The notes beneath the pieces are model-generated. The model was given only the letters and a program-made list of their open reading frames with translations. It did no database searches and had not been told where the DNA came from. 64,000 bases of DNA from Microcoleus asticus IPMA8 (lineage in GTDB: Bacteria > Cyanobacteriota > Cyanobacteriia > Cyanobacteriales > Microcoleaceae), in contig NZ_SRRZ01000023.1 of the NCBI RefSeq assembly GCF_013179805.1, forward strand, positions 12,625-76,624. Direction: 5' to 3'. A program made the translations under genes and the position numbers. Each line of letters starts with the position of its first letter. Within the stretch, counting starts at the first letter, position 1. Of the stretch, positions 50,290 to 58,748 are shown piece after piece.

Positions 50290-51957
50290 CTAAGTAGTAG
50301 ATAATTTGTTGAAAATTTGTTTGAGTTGCTGAGGAAATCGATGCATCCACTGCAAGTAAATTTGCTGCTGAATACCTAGCGCTGCAAAAGCTTCTTTGCC
50401 TAGTTGCTGGAACTGTTCGCATAACGTTCGGTGAGTTTCTAATGGCATATAATGAGGGTCAACATAATCATCAGTTATTCTTGTTGTCTGTGCAGAAGAA
50501 GAATCTTTTGGAGTTGGAGAAGAGCCTGTTGAAGCTGGAGACGAAACAACATTTGTTGGGTTCGAGTTTTGAAAACCGTTAGTTTTCTCCCACCAGCGAC
50601 CGCGCAAACAATCAACGACCCACCCTGAAGGGTTGGATATTTGCTTTGTTTGGCTTCGGACTTGCAGCAAGTTTATGGCGGCTTGGATTTCGTTTAAGCT
50701 GTGCTGGAGGACACAAATTTTTAATTCAGAATTCATGCCTCCTGTGGCTCGCGTAACGGCTTCGACAATTTCAGTTGCATCGGGATTGGCAATTGCAACC
50801 GCTTCGATAATTTCAGTCGCATCAGGATTAGTAATTGGAACGGCTTTGACAATCTCAGTCGCATCAGGATTAGTAATTGGAACGGCTTTGACAGTTTCAG
50901 TCGCATCGGGGTTGGCAATTGCAACCGCTTCGACAATTTCAGGAACTTGAGGAGTAACGGGCGAAGATATTTCAGGACTTAACGGAACAGCTTTATTGGT
51001 AGGTATTGGTGATTTGGCGGCAGAGATAGTTGGATTGTCGAGGCTGTTGAGTTCTGTCAGCAGTTTTTGCGGGGGTTTAGAGGTCAAACCTATTTGTTCT
51101 GAAGTGCAAGGCATTGCCACATCGACTGCCTGACTGTTATCTGAATTAATACTCAGACATTCAGCGGTTGGGGCGGAATATTTGTTTTCAGTAGGGGTTT
51201 TTAGTTCTTGCTCTGAATTTTTATTTAATTCAGTGCTTTTAGATTTGATCCCAGTTACAAGCTGTGGTTTTTTATCTGGTGATGTTAAATTTTCTTCCTG
51301 TTTAGAAAAATTAAAAAAAACAGCAGCAACATTTTCAGTGCTTTGCTGTCCTTTTTTATCCTCTGTAAAGAGTACGGCACCATCAGGGTTTGAACCCCCT
51401 GTTTGCTCAATTTTTGGCTGGTTGAGTCGATTTTTTGACTGCCTGCTCAGTTTTTGGAATTTTGAATTGGTGTGAGTGAATGGGCGAACGTCGCCCAGGT
51501 GCTGCACTGCTATGCGAAAAATGCCACGTCCGTAGTTTTTGAGAATTTTGACCAAGCCGAGTTTTTCGAGCTGTCTGAGGGCTGCCCGCCTGGTGTTGGG
51601 GCTGTAGGGCTTGCCGTTTCGGACTCTTGTGGCTCGTTTTTCGCCCAAGGGGATGCAATTGATGTCGATTTCCTCTGGTTTGCCACCGATGCAGGTTCTG
51701 TACAGGTAGAGGGCGAGTTTGAGGGCGCTGGGGGTAGCTCCTTCTAATATGTCGGCTAGGGCTTCGTAAATTGCGGCGTGTCGGGCGAATGGCGGTTTGT
51801 GCCAGGTAGTTGTATCTGCAACCATTTTTTGTTCCGGGGTAAAAATGAGCGTAAATGTCCCTTCAGGCGACTGTGACAGCCGCAAGGTTTGCCAGAGCGG
51901 TTGTTGTGAATTTGACCGCGGGCTATTGAGCGCGAATGCAGCGCTCGCTGCACTCAA
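50290..51957 (-). CDS. Winged-helix replication-type protein with 14-residue repeats
   Basis: 555 aa. The N-terminal part (about 55-165) has a winged-helix of the primosomal or initiator kind (TPSALKLALYLYRTCIGGK, then SPNTRRAALRQLEKLGLVKIL). A long disordered part follows with four tandem 14-residue repeats EIVKAVPITNPDAT (50750-50945). The C-terminus has SNPSGWVVDCLRGRWWEKTNG, like the NPAGW motif in DnaD-related loaders and plasmid replication proteins. By position just upstream of dnaB it may load the helicase. It could also be an initiator. Confidence 0.55.
   Translation of the reverse strand: MSAASAAFALNSPRSNSQQPLWQTLRLSQSPEGTFTLIFTPEQKMVADTTTWHKPPFARHAAIYEALADILEGATPSALKLALYLYRTCIGGKPEEIDINCIPLGEKRATRVRNGKPYSPNTRRAALRQLEKLGLVKILKNYGRGIFRIAVQHLGDVRPFTHTNSKFQKLSRQSKNRLNQPKIEQTGGSNPDGAVLFTEDKKGQQSTENVAAVFFNFSKQEENLTSPDKKPQLVTGIKSKSTELNKNSEQELKTPTENKYSAPTAECLSINSDNSQAVDVAMPCTSEQIGLTSKPPQKLLTELNSLDNPTISAAKSPIPTNKAVPLSPEISSPVTPQVPEIVEAVAIANPDATETVKAVPITNPDATEIVKAVPITNPDATEIIEAVAIANPDATEIVEAVTRATGGMNSELKICVLQHSLNEIQAAINLLQVRSQTKQISNPSGWVVDCLRGRWWEKTNGFQNSNPTNVVSSPASTGSSPTPKDSSSAQTTRITDDYVDPHYMPLETHRTLCEQFQQLGKEAFAALGIQQQIYLQWMHRFPQQLKQIFNKLSTT
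50750..50945 (-). repeat. 42-bp tandem repeat, about four copies
   Basis: Direct repeats inside the winged-helix gene encode (E)IVKAVPITNPDAT with small changes (VPIT or VAIA). The number of copies is likely to vary between strains. Confidence 0.85.
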
Positions 51958-52227
51958 CAGGATTTCGGGTTTGCTTCAACAACCAGGTGTGGTAGTTGCG
52001 CCGGAACCCGATTCATAGTGCCGTCGCTTGAACTATCGGCAAACTTTAGCGAAGCGGTTTTAAGGTCTTGTACTTTTGCGATCGCTTTTTTGTAGCGATG
52101 CAGTTGTCCTAAATCCAGCAGTGTTGAGACTGACCGCCCCGCTAAAAGATGAGAAAGGGTGCGCGACTATTTTTTCAATCCTGCCAGACCAGCCGACACG
52201 GGATTTGGTGGCGAATCAGTCTAATAA

Positions 52228-52424
52228 GACTGATCAGAGTTGTTCTAAAGGCTGAAAACTTTACGTGGTAAGAGTTTCAAAAATGACTTGTCGCGGCATT
52301 CTAGAGGTTTTGTCGCGGCATTCTAGAGGTTTTGTCGCGGCATTCTAGAGGTTTTGTTCTAACGGTCAAACTTATATGGGGTAAGGATTTGAGAGCTATT
52401 TTAAATACCTATTTTTTTTAGAAC
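52228..52424. other. Candidate origin of replication
   Basis: Three tandem 22-bp iterons (52288-52353) are flanked by two imperfect direct repeats of about 40 bp, TTGTTCTAAAGGCTGAAAAC at 52240 and TTGTTCTAACGGTCAAACTT at 52354. An AT-rich stretch follows (52392-52424), and a 7-bp hairpin ATCAGTC/GACTGAT lies just before (52215-52234). Initiator-type genes are on both sides. This matches iteron plasmid origins. No DnaA box was seen. Confidence 0.65.
52288..52353. repeat. Three 22-bp tandem iterons
   Basis: Perfect direct repeats of TTGTCGCGGCATTCTAGAGG plus TT, with no spacer. Each contains the palindrome TCTAGA. Length of 22 bp equals two helical turns, typical for initiator binding. Confidence 0.9.
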
Positions 52425-52500
52425 AAGTTTCAGAACAGTCGGAGCATCTTTTGCCGAAAAAAAAACCAGCCGGGAAAGGTTGGTTTGTAGCGTCGCTTTG

Positions 52501-52765
52501 GTGAGAGTTATGTCCTGGACACACGGGTGGTCATCACCTTAGTTTGATGGACGAGAATACTTCGTTACAGCCCTTGAACCGGGCAAAAAACTAAGGCGAA
52601 AGGTTTTGATGCGTCCAGAACTATCTTAAAGGTCGCAATAGGACGAAGGTTACAGTATTAGGACTAAGGCCAAGCATCCTATGGATAGGTGGATGCCTAA
52701 GTTAGAGAGTGGCCTCCCTAACTCGGCTACAGATAGGGGCAACCACGGGGTGGGTTGCCTCTACT
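52501..52765. ncRNA. Highly structured RNA-like segment, possible ωRNA/HEARO-like or copy-control RNA
   Basis: No open frame, but many nested pairs on the plus strand. CTGGAC (52515) pairs with GTCCAG (52613). CCTTAGTTT (52537) pairs with AAACTAAGG (52588) and encloses GCCC/GGGC and ACGA/TCGT hairpins. GCATCC/GGATGC (52674 and 52691), AGTTAG/CTAACT (52700 and 52718) and a 10-bp stem AGGGGCAACC/GGTTGCCTCT (52735 and 52753) follow. It starts at GTGA, as HEARO RNAs are said to, but no IscB or TnpB gene adjoins it. Direction is not certain, and the class is a guess. Confidence 0.45.
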
Positions 52766-52800
52766 TTCACACCGTATATTGAGGCTGTGCGTAAGTCCTG

Positions 52801-54156
52801 TCAATCTGGAATGCTTAACAGATGCCAGATTTGGGATTCCAGTTCTGGTGCTGGGATTCGCTCCCCACGTTCCAACATGGATACATAACGCTGCGACACC
52901 CCTAGCCAGCCAGCCAATTGTGCTTGACTCCAACCTTGGGCTGTTCTTGCTTCTTTTATCTCATTGCTTGTCAGTTTAGGTTTGGGAGCTTCTTTCAGGC
53001 GGGGTTGAACCTGTTTGAGTTCAGCTTTGCTTGCCAGGAGTTGGGGGATAGGTGCTGGCGGATGGATGGTAATTTTGGCTGCCAATAGCGTGTCAAAGTA
53101 TCCTCGTTTTTTTCGATACTTGCTACCGGGTCTCAGCCATTCTGGGTAGGTCTCTTGGTCAAACTCGATTTGAAACGCTCGCTGGAGTTTCAACAGCACT
53201 TCCAGGGTGTGATTCCAGCTATTCATCAGCGTGTAAGTTTTTTTACGGTTAGACCGGGCTATATCGATTACCGTTTGGGATAGGAGCGCTTTTAGAAGGG
53301 TCTCCACTTTGTAAGTGCCACTGGTGTGAAATCGGCTTTCCATCGTCAGATGAAGTGCTAAGCGCAAAGCCAGTTCATCATGGTAGGCATCGATTTTGAG
53401 AATCTCCTGAGCTAAATAGCCAAACTGATACAAGGCTTCTTTGGCGAAGTAACCTGCTTTGTTCAAGAAGGCATGAGTCCAGAGCCCCGGTTGGACTGTG
53501 ATGTAGACTTCATCAGGCTGCTCTATTTTGCCCTCCAGATTCTGCTGACCTGTTAACTGAATTTGAATATTCCACATTCGCGAGGTGTCAACGCTGGCTC
53601 TAATTCCACCTTTTTTGTGTTTGCCTTCAACCCATGTGGCTTTGATTGCTAGGCAACCTAGAGCATACGCTGTTTTAGCTAGTTCATTCAGTTTTTGAGA
53701 CGCGGGCAAGTCTGTGCGTTTGTCCCAGCCCATCTCCTTGATTAAGTCACTGCCTTCGAGAGTGAATAAGCTTTTCCACGGCTCTTCTTGTCTCATAATG
53801 TGAGCGGCAAAAATCAGGTGCAACTTGGCAGCGGTCAGCCCAAACTTGTCAATAATTTGCATGGCCTCGTCTAAGGGCAGCAGCGTGATGTCGCCGGGGT
53901 TGGCGATGTAGTGCTCGATGATGTTGTTGGGGTTGCCCTTTGCTCGGTGTTGGTAGTAGCCGACACCTGAAGGGTATTGCTGCCACAAGTCTGTTCTCAG
54001 TTGTGCGTGGAGGCTGGATACCATAGGAGGGGGTGTCGCAACAGGGGCGATCGGTCTACTCTGGTACAGACGAGGTTCTGTAATGGGTTTGTCTGGGGTA
54101 TCTCTAACTTCAGCCAGACTTTCTGAGCTGGTCCTGTCACTCATAGTTTTAGTCAA
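52801..54156 (-). CDS. Candidate plasmid replication initiator with C-terminal helix-turn-helix
   Basis: 451 aa. The central part (about 85-330) is a long mixed domain with LSLLPLDEA..., LFTLEGSDLIKEMGWD and SNRKKTYTLMNSWNHTLEVLL. The C-terminus has a clear XRE-type helix-turn-helix (KEARTAQGWSQAQLAGWLGVSQRYVSMLERGERIPAPE, about 403-440). Size, position beside the iterons and transcription away from the origin fit a Rep protein. I cannot tie it to a named Rep family, so a regulator is also possible. Confidence 0.5.
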   Translation of the reverse strand: MTKTMSDRTSSESLAEVRDTPDKPITEPRLYQSRPIAPVATPPPMVSSLHAQLRTDLWQQYPSGVGYYQHRAKGNPNNIIEHYIANPGDITLLPLDEAMQIIDKFGLTAAKLHLIFAAHIMRQEEPWKSLFTLEGSDLIKEMGWDKRTDLPASQKLNELAKTAYALGCLAIKATWVEGKHKKGGIRASVDTSRMWNIQIQLTGQQNLEGKIEQPDEVYITVQPGLWTHAFLNKAGYFAKEALYQFGYLAQEILKIDAYHDELALRLALHLTMESRFHTSGTYKVETLLKALLSQTVIDIARSNRKKTYTLMNSWNHTLEVLLKLQRAFQIEFDQETYPEWLRPGSKYRKKRGYFDTLLAAKITIHPPAPIPQLLASKAELKQVQPRLKEAPKPKLTSNEIKEARTAQGWSQAQLAGWLGVSQRYVSMLERGERIPAPELESQIWHLLSIPD

Positions 54157-54207
54157 TAGTTAGAACCTAGTATTTTACTCACTGAATTTTTAATAAATTC
54201 GAGAATT

Positions 54208-54813
54208 TTAAGTTGGCATAAGATCGTCAAGTTGCAATTGTAAATTGGGGAATAGGTAAGAAAAAATCGGCTCTCCCAAGCGATATTGTTGCTGCTGGTA
54301 AACTCCATCAACCAACTGGCAGACGGTGAAAGTAGGTTGCTTGGGATTGCCGATAAATTGCAAACCCCCCAAGCCTCGAAAGTCCACAATCCAATATTCT
54401 GCAATCTTCAAAAAAGCGTATTCTTCCACTTTTCTTGCATAATCATCTTGCCAATTAGTGCTGACCACTTCGGCAACAAGCTTAATTGTACTATCTTTAC
54501 AAATCACTGGTTCTTTTTGCCAAAGGGGTTCACTACTAAGTTCTGCTTTATCTAAAACAACTACATCAGGACGCAGCGCTGTGGCCTCAGCGTATAGGGG
54601 TTTTATTAAACAAGTTTTTGGAACCAACCAATTGAAATTACCACGAAAAATTTCTACGTAAATTCTACCAGCAATACTACCTGCAACCGCTTCGTGAGGA
54701 CCAGTAGGTTCCATGTCTCTGAGTTCTCCATCAATGAGTTCATATCGTGTATTATCTCCATATTGGGCGATAAACTCCTCAAAGCTAAGTAGTTTGGATG
54801 GGGTGTATGTCAT
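54208..54813 (-). CDS. Uma2-family (DUF820) endonuclease-like protein
   Basis: 201 aa with all the family marks of the PD-(D/E)XK fold: FEEFIAQYGDNTRYELIDGEL, the Asp strand LRPDVVVLDK (about 95-104), the Glu-x-x strand LVAEVVSTN (about 131-139), and KVEEYAFLKIAEYWIVDFR. Uma2 proteins are very numerous in cyanobacteria and their role is unclear. The catalytic Lys usually in the second strand is Ser/Val here, so activity is uncertain. Confidence 0.85.
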   Translation of the reverse strand: MTYTPSKLLSFEEFIAQYGDNTRYELIDGELRDMEPTGPHEAVAGSIAGRIYVEIFRGNFNWLVPKTCLIKPLYAEATALRPDVVVLDKAELSSEPLWQKEPVICKDSTIKLVAEVVSTNWQDDYARKVEEYAFLKIAEYWIVDFRGLGGLQFIGNPKQPTFTVCQLVDGVYQQQQYRLGEPIFSYLFPNLQLQLDDLMPT

Positions 54814-55017
54814 AGGTTATTTTTTAATGGGAGGTAGCTTAATTAGAAGTTTTGTGGGGTAGGGAGTAGCGATCTGTTAAGTTTATTATACTCGTTCGAT
54901 TGCATGACGGCCTTCGAGCTTGTCAAACTAATGGAGGCGGATTGCGATTCGCTCAATATTCCATATCTCTTAACGCCTTCCTCACTATTATTCCACTTTT
55001 AGTATAAGAGAGCTCGG

Positions 55018-55137
55018 ATGAGTGGTACGAATACTCTTCGTCAAGCTTTAAGATTGATGGCTAACCAACTTGAAAATATCATTGAGTTGCTTTTCGGTTT
55101 TTCTAACCGAGATCAACCAGTTAAATCCTTCACGTAG
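55018..55137 (+). CDS. Possible small protein
   Basis: 39 aa: TLRQALRLMANQLENIIELL, then FGFSNRDQP. The ATG has AGAGAG about 7 bp upstream. It is amphipathic and looks coding, in a 500-bp stretch otherwise without genes. It may be a peptide or the first part of a decayed gene related to the one at 55185. Confidence 0.3.
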   Translation: MSGTNTLRQALRLMANQLENIIELLFGFSNRDQPVKSFT

Positions 55138-55184
55138 CATCAACAAATAGCCCAATCAGCTTAGTTTATTTTTTCGACAATTAA

Positions 55185-55721
55185 TCCACCCTGCCATCCC
55201 TCAAAGAATATGCCTGGAAAAATCCTCAAGCTACACCCCCAATTACAGCAGGCAACAATTTTGATCGGCTTTTAGATAAAATCAAAACTAGAACCGCCCT
55301 TTATCTCGGCAAGCGTTCTATCTTTAGTTTGCAAGCTTTTTTAAATGGTTACACTTTAGCCTGTCGCCAACTCGGAATTCCTGTTACTGAACAGGAACAA
55401 GAATTTGCAGAATTTCAAGACTGGATTGAAAAACAATTTAACCAGCCATCTACCCAGTCTTGGGCGCGAATTATCCTTTTTTATTCAGAAGATGAATCCC
55501 AAGCGCTTGATACATTTTTTGAGCCATTTGAAGATTTTTTACACGGAACTTCCCCCGCCCGATCGCTATCGTTCCGGTTCAAACTAATACGAGGTCAGAC
55601 TTTCCCGGTTTGGGAAAATCTTTTACATGACTACAAGTTTTGGAAACCCTTATGTAGCGGGTTTTTTTCTCCATTCCACTATCTCACAAGAGGTAGTAGG
55701 CAAAGATTAAGAAAATCTTAA
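55185..55721 (+). pseudogene. Cyanobacterial hypothetical protein, no clear start and one likely frameshift
   Basis: The frame is open after the stop at 55182-55184 (STLPSLKEYAWKNP...), but no standard start codon appears before TTG at 55329. The middle (FLNGYTLACRQLGIPVTEQEQEFAEFQDWIEKQFN and SWARIILFYSEDESQALDTFFEPFEDF) is a helical domain common in cyanobacterial proteins. In the T6 run near 55534 the likely true ending (YTELPPPDRYRSGSN, stop at 55587) moves to the next frame. The terminator at 55644 agrees with a stop at 55587. Probably a decaying gene. Confidence 0.5.
55644..55670 (+). terminator. Rho-independent terminator
   Basis: AAACCC/GGGTTT 6-bp stem with a 9-nt loop runs into TTTTTTT. 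It closes the transcript of the hypothetical gene. Confidence 0.65.
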
Positions 55722-55839
55722 ATACATGACAGCAGGCGTCTAACGCTCAAATCGCCCAAACCTATATCCCAAAAGAAATACAGCCTCCCGAACGCCCCCA
55801 AAGCGGGGAAGTTCCGTTTACAGCGCGAATCCTCGCTTG

Positions 55840-55989
55840 ATGCCGACACAATCTCTCGCCACCAGCCGCCCCGAAAATGGTAATAAAAAGCAGCTAAATT
55901 CAATGCTTGAAAACTTATCCGAAGAAGCGCTTGCCCAACTTCGTGAAGAAGCCGAATCTTTGCACCAACAAGAAAAAAGCTCAGTATAG
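55840..55989 (+). CDS. Possible small protein
   Basis: 49 aa, ATG overlapping a TGA of an upstream short frame (55730-55840) that reads AQTYIPKEIQPPERPQSGEV. The C-terminus is a charged helix (LENLSEEALAQLREEAESLHQQ). The pair may be a decayed longer gene or two coupled peptides. A gene-free 240-bp stretch follows. Confidence 0.35.
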   Translation: MPTQSLATSRPENGNKKQLNSMLENLSEEALAQLREEAESLHQQEKSSV

Positions 55990-56231
55990 AACCGCTTTGA
56001 TATCTCTTAGCAGTTGATATCTCTTAGCAGTCGATCGCTAAAATATATCAAATGGATTCTCTAAGCAAAACATAAACCGAATCGTTTCATCTACCCCTAT
56101 TTACTGACTATTGCCCTTATCTGCGTAGATTTTTACAAGCAGCGCTACACTTTCTCTTTGATACTCCGTTAACCTAAGCTGGGTGGTCGCCCACCCGACT
56201 ACGCTTCTGAACCGAACGTGATAGTTTCCGA

Positions 56232-57422
56232 TCATCCGTGAGCATTTTGTTTCAATACCGCCTCAATGAACGCTAGCTTTTGGCGCAAAACGTCCTGCAA
56301 TTCCACCAGTTGGTCAACTTCAGCTTGCTCCAACATTTCTGGCGACAGCTTTTTCAAGTTCCCAGTTGCTAGCTTGACCTGCTTGAATTGGCGGACTGCC
56401 CCTGGGGAATTAGCGATAGTAGAACTGATAATGGACTGTACCAATCTACGAGTTTGAACTGCCGACAATTTCTCGGCGATAACTTGGGTAGTCGCGTTAA
56501 CTCTAATGGACTGCGCCTCTTCCTCAGACAATCCCAAATTTTTAGCAGAGAGTTTAGAAAGAGCCGTTGCATGAACCCCTTTAAGTCCTAATTTCCTAAT
56601 AGCAGTCTTAAGGTCAGCAGCTAAAGACAGCATCGGGAAAATGTTGGCATCGATGGAAGCCGGATTGAGCTGCAAATCCAACAATCTCCCCAATACCGCC
56701 AGCTCTTTTTCATCTAAACCTAAAGCTGTTAAACCCTGCTGCTGCTTGTCAGGCATCGCCGTCACCAACTCGGAAACTGAGTTCATGCGCTTTTGCGCGT
56801 TCAACCGCCGCACAGCTGTAGAGAGAGTGCGAGGGATAGTTACAGCTTCCAAACCCGTATTGCTGGACAACTCCCGCACAATAGCCTCCGCTTTGTCGAG
56901 AGGATTGAGGTCTTCACGGTGCAGGGAGGTCAACAGCGCTTTGCGGTGCAAAGATGCAGGCTCTGGAATGATGACAGCTTGCAAAGTTTGCCAGCCCATA
57001 GTTTTAGCGCTGCGCCAGCGTCGCTCTCCGTCGAATATCACGAGTTCTCCCCGTTGAATCAAGATAATGGGTTGCAGTTGTCCGTCACTAGCGAGGGAGC
57101 GGGACATGGACTCGATACTTTCCGGCAAAAATGTCTGTCTGGGTTGTTCAGGATTAGGCTGAATTTGGTCTAGTGAAATGGAGAGGATACCGCTGGCGGA
57201 TTCTAGTTGTTCTCGCAGTGCAGTCAGTTGAGATTCCAATTCCGTTGAACCAGATTTTCGCAGTTCTTCAATTTCTGCTTTGAGTTCCTGAATCTCGGTT
57301 TCAGCTTCAGAGAGGTGCATTGACTGCTTGGCGGATGAAAAATAATTTCCCAGGTCTGGAGCTTTACGGGCGGCCATAGCGATTTTTGATTTTTGATTGG
57401 GGATTGGAGAAAGTGAGTTCAT
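56232..57422 (-). CDS. parB: ParB/RepB/Spo0J-family partition protein
   Basis: 396 aa. The ParB nuclease-like domain starts at ISLDQIQPNPEQPRQTF (about 99-115) and includes the CTPase box-like FDGERRWRSAKTMGW. The helix-turn-helix part follows (HREDLNPLDKAEAIVRELSSNTGLEAVTIPRTLSTAVRRL). A coiled segment (38-90) precedes the domain. The first 15 codons contain an AATCAAAAATCAAAAAT repeat typical of dispersed intergenic sequence, so the ATG at 57377 may be the real start. It follows parA by 66 bp and should bind parS and load on DNA with CTP. Confidence 0.85.
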   Translation of the reverse strand: MNSLSPIPNQKSKIAMAARKAPDLGNYFSSAKQSMHLSEAETEIQELKAEIEELRKSGSTELESQLTALREQLESASGILSISLDQIQPNPEQPRQTFLPESIESMSRSLASDGQLQPIILIQRGELVIFDGERRWRSAKTMGWQTLQAVIIPEPASLHRKALLTSLHREDLNPLDKAEAIVRELSSNTGLEAVTIPRTLSTAVRRLNAQKRMNSVSELVTAMPDKQQQGLTALGLDEKELAVLGRLLDLQLNPASIDANIFPMLSLAADLKTAIRKLGLKGVHATALSKLSAKNLGLSEEEAQSIRVNATTQVIAEKLSAVQTRRLVQSIISSTIANSPGAVRQFKQVKLATGNLKKLSPEMLEQAEVDQLVELQDVLRQKLAFIEAVLKQNAHG

Positions 57423-57488
57423 GGCTCTTAGTCAGAAACGAAGGACTTGTTTTCGCTAAGCAAGCAAGTTGTGAGTATGAATCAAATA

Positions 57489-58319
57489 CTATTTCTTTTT
57501 TTTGCCTTTTTTGGCAACAGCCGGAGCAACTTCATTTCCCATTAAGGTAGCCAGGTGCTTAACAATTTCTTTGAAGTCGCCTAAAGCTGGGTGAAGGGGG
57601 CGGTAAATGTGTAAGGGCAACCCTTGACCGCTGGCATTGACAAATTCTGCACTGTCCCGAATTGGTGGAAAAACGCGGATATTCATCTGCTCTAGCTGGG
57701 CTGGCAAGGACTCTAAAAGTTGTCGGTGGACGGCTCGTTTCGTATCGTATTGGTTGGGTACAAACCCTAAGATTTCGGGTTGCGGCTTGAGGCGTAATTG
57801 TTTGCAATGGTGGTAGTACCACTCCAGCAGGTGAGCTGCTCCTTGAATTGATTTTGGTTCGAGCTGTACGGGCACTATTATATGAGTGCAAGCAGTTAGT
57901 GCCATCAAGGGCAAGGGGCCGAGGGTAGCGGGGCAGTCGAAGATAATTAGGTCGTGATCCATTGGATAGTCGCTCAGGCAATCGCCTAGAAGATAAGCGC
58001 CACGCTTGTGCAGAACTAACTCGTCTGCTGTTTGTGTCAGCGTCATTCCGCCTTGACAAACGGTTACATTATTGGTGTGGGGACTCCAGCTAGGAGTAAG
58101 AGGCCAAGAGCCATTGAAGCTTTCTCGCATTATGGCGGATAGTGTGTGTTCTGGCTCTGGCGGATTTAGACCGCAAAAAAGGGTCAGGGAGCCTTGGGGG
58201 TCGAGATCCATAATGGCTACTTTCAAACCCCTTAACCCCAGTTCGTAGGCGAGGTGAACTGAAAGTGTGGTTTTGCCAGTGCCGCCAGCATTGCTGATGA
58301 CTGCTAGTCGAATTTGCAT
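57489..58319 (-). CDS. parA: ParA-family partition ATPase
   Basis: 276 aa, without an N-terminal DNA-binding domain (type Ib length). The deviant Walker A reads NAGGTGKTT (10-18): the catalytic Lys of GKT is present but the signature first Lys (KGG) is Ala. The switch LDPQG (about 39-43), the Walker B region (HDLIIFDCPATLGPL) and the C-terminal Lys-rich tail GKKKK are clear. ParA binds DNA non-specifically and moves ParB-parS complexes. The promoter region has palindromic sites that match sites 1.8 kb away. Confidence 0.85.
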   Translation of the reverse strand: MQIRLAVISNAGGTGKTTLSVHLAYELGLRGLKVAIMDLDPQGSLTLFCGLNPPEPEHTLSAIMRESFNGSWPLTPSWSPHTNNVTVCQGGMTLTQTADELVLHKRGAYLLGDCLSDYPMDHDLIIFDCPATLGPLPLMALTACTHIIVPVQLEPKSIQGAAHLLEWYYHHCKQLRLKPQPEILGFVPNQYDTKRAVHRQLLESLPAQLEQMNIRVFPPIRDSAEFVNASGQGLPLHIYRPLHPALGDFKEIVKHLATLMGNEVAPAVAKKGKKKK

Positions 58320-58348
58320 GGTTTTGAATTAAGTAGATGATTTAAGTA

Positions 58349-58386
58349 TCATATATCGAGAGTCGGCATCAGATATCGATATATGA
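58349..58386. promoter_or_regulatory. parS-like/operator site 1
   Basis: TCATATATCGA (58349-58359) is an exact inverse of TCGATATATGA (58376-58386), 16 bp apart. The 18-mer TCAGATATCGATATATGA at 58369-58386 is found again, inverted, at 60214-60231. It lies 30 bp before parA and may serve for partition and for autoregulation. Confidence 0.65.
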
Positions 58387-58530
58387 GAGCATCGCGGTAA
58401 ACCACCGTTGGGCCCCCCGTTGAAGCCGCAAGTTAATATTTAGTCGGTCGAGCAGAATCTCGTCAAGTTTAGTACCAGACAAGACAGTTTAAAAGGATGT
58501 TCGTTCGATCGCTCGATTGAAACCGAACTT

Positions 58531-58548
58531 TATATATCAATATTTGAG
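58531..58548. promoter_or_regulatory. parS-like site 2, imperfect
   Basis: TTATATATCAATATTTGA differs from the consensus TCATATATCGATATCTGA at three positions. Confidence 0.45.
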
Positions 58549-58748
58549 CTACGTTGCCAGATAGAAATGCAAGCGAGCAGGATGCTTGCACTCCTAAAAA
58601 ACGTTCTCACCAAAAAACGAGCGGGAAGCCAATGGCTTCAGACATCGGGAGGAACGCGGCTGCGACGACCGTCGCCTTGAATTTCCCGGAATTTGAGTCC
58701 TTTGTGTTTTAAAATCAAACAGATCACCTTGTGATATTTTCGCTTATC

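Noticed and set aside
52288..52353. Tandem repeats as a CRISPR array
   Set aside because: The 22-bp units are contiguous with no spacers, which fits iterons.
52501..52765. Naming the structured segment as RNase P RNA, tmRNA or 6S RNA
   Set aside because: None of the conserved sequence cores of those RNAs could be found; only the fold density is clear.
55718..55903. Minus-strand frame of 61 codons
   Set aside because: The plus strand here has the more protein-like frames (PKEIQPPERPQSGEV and LENLSEEALAQLREEAESL).
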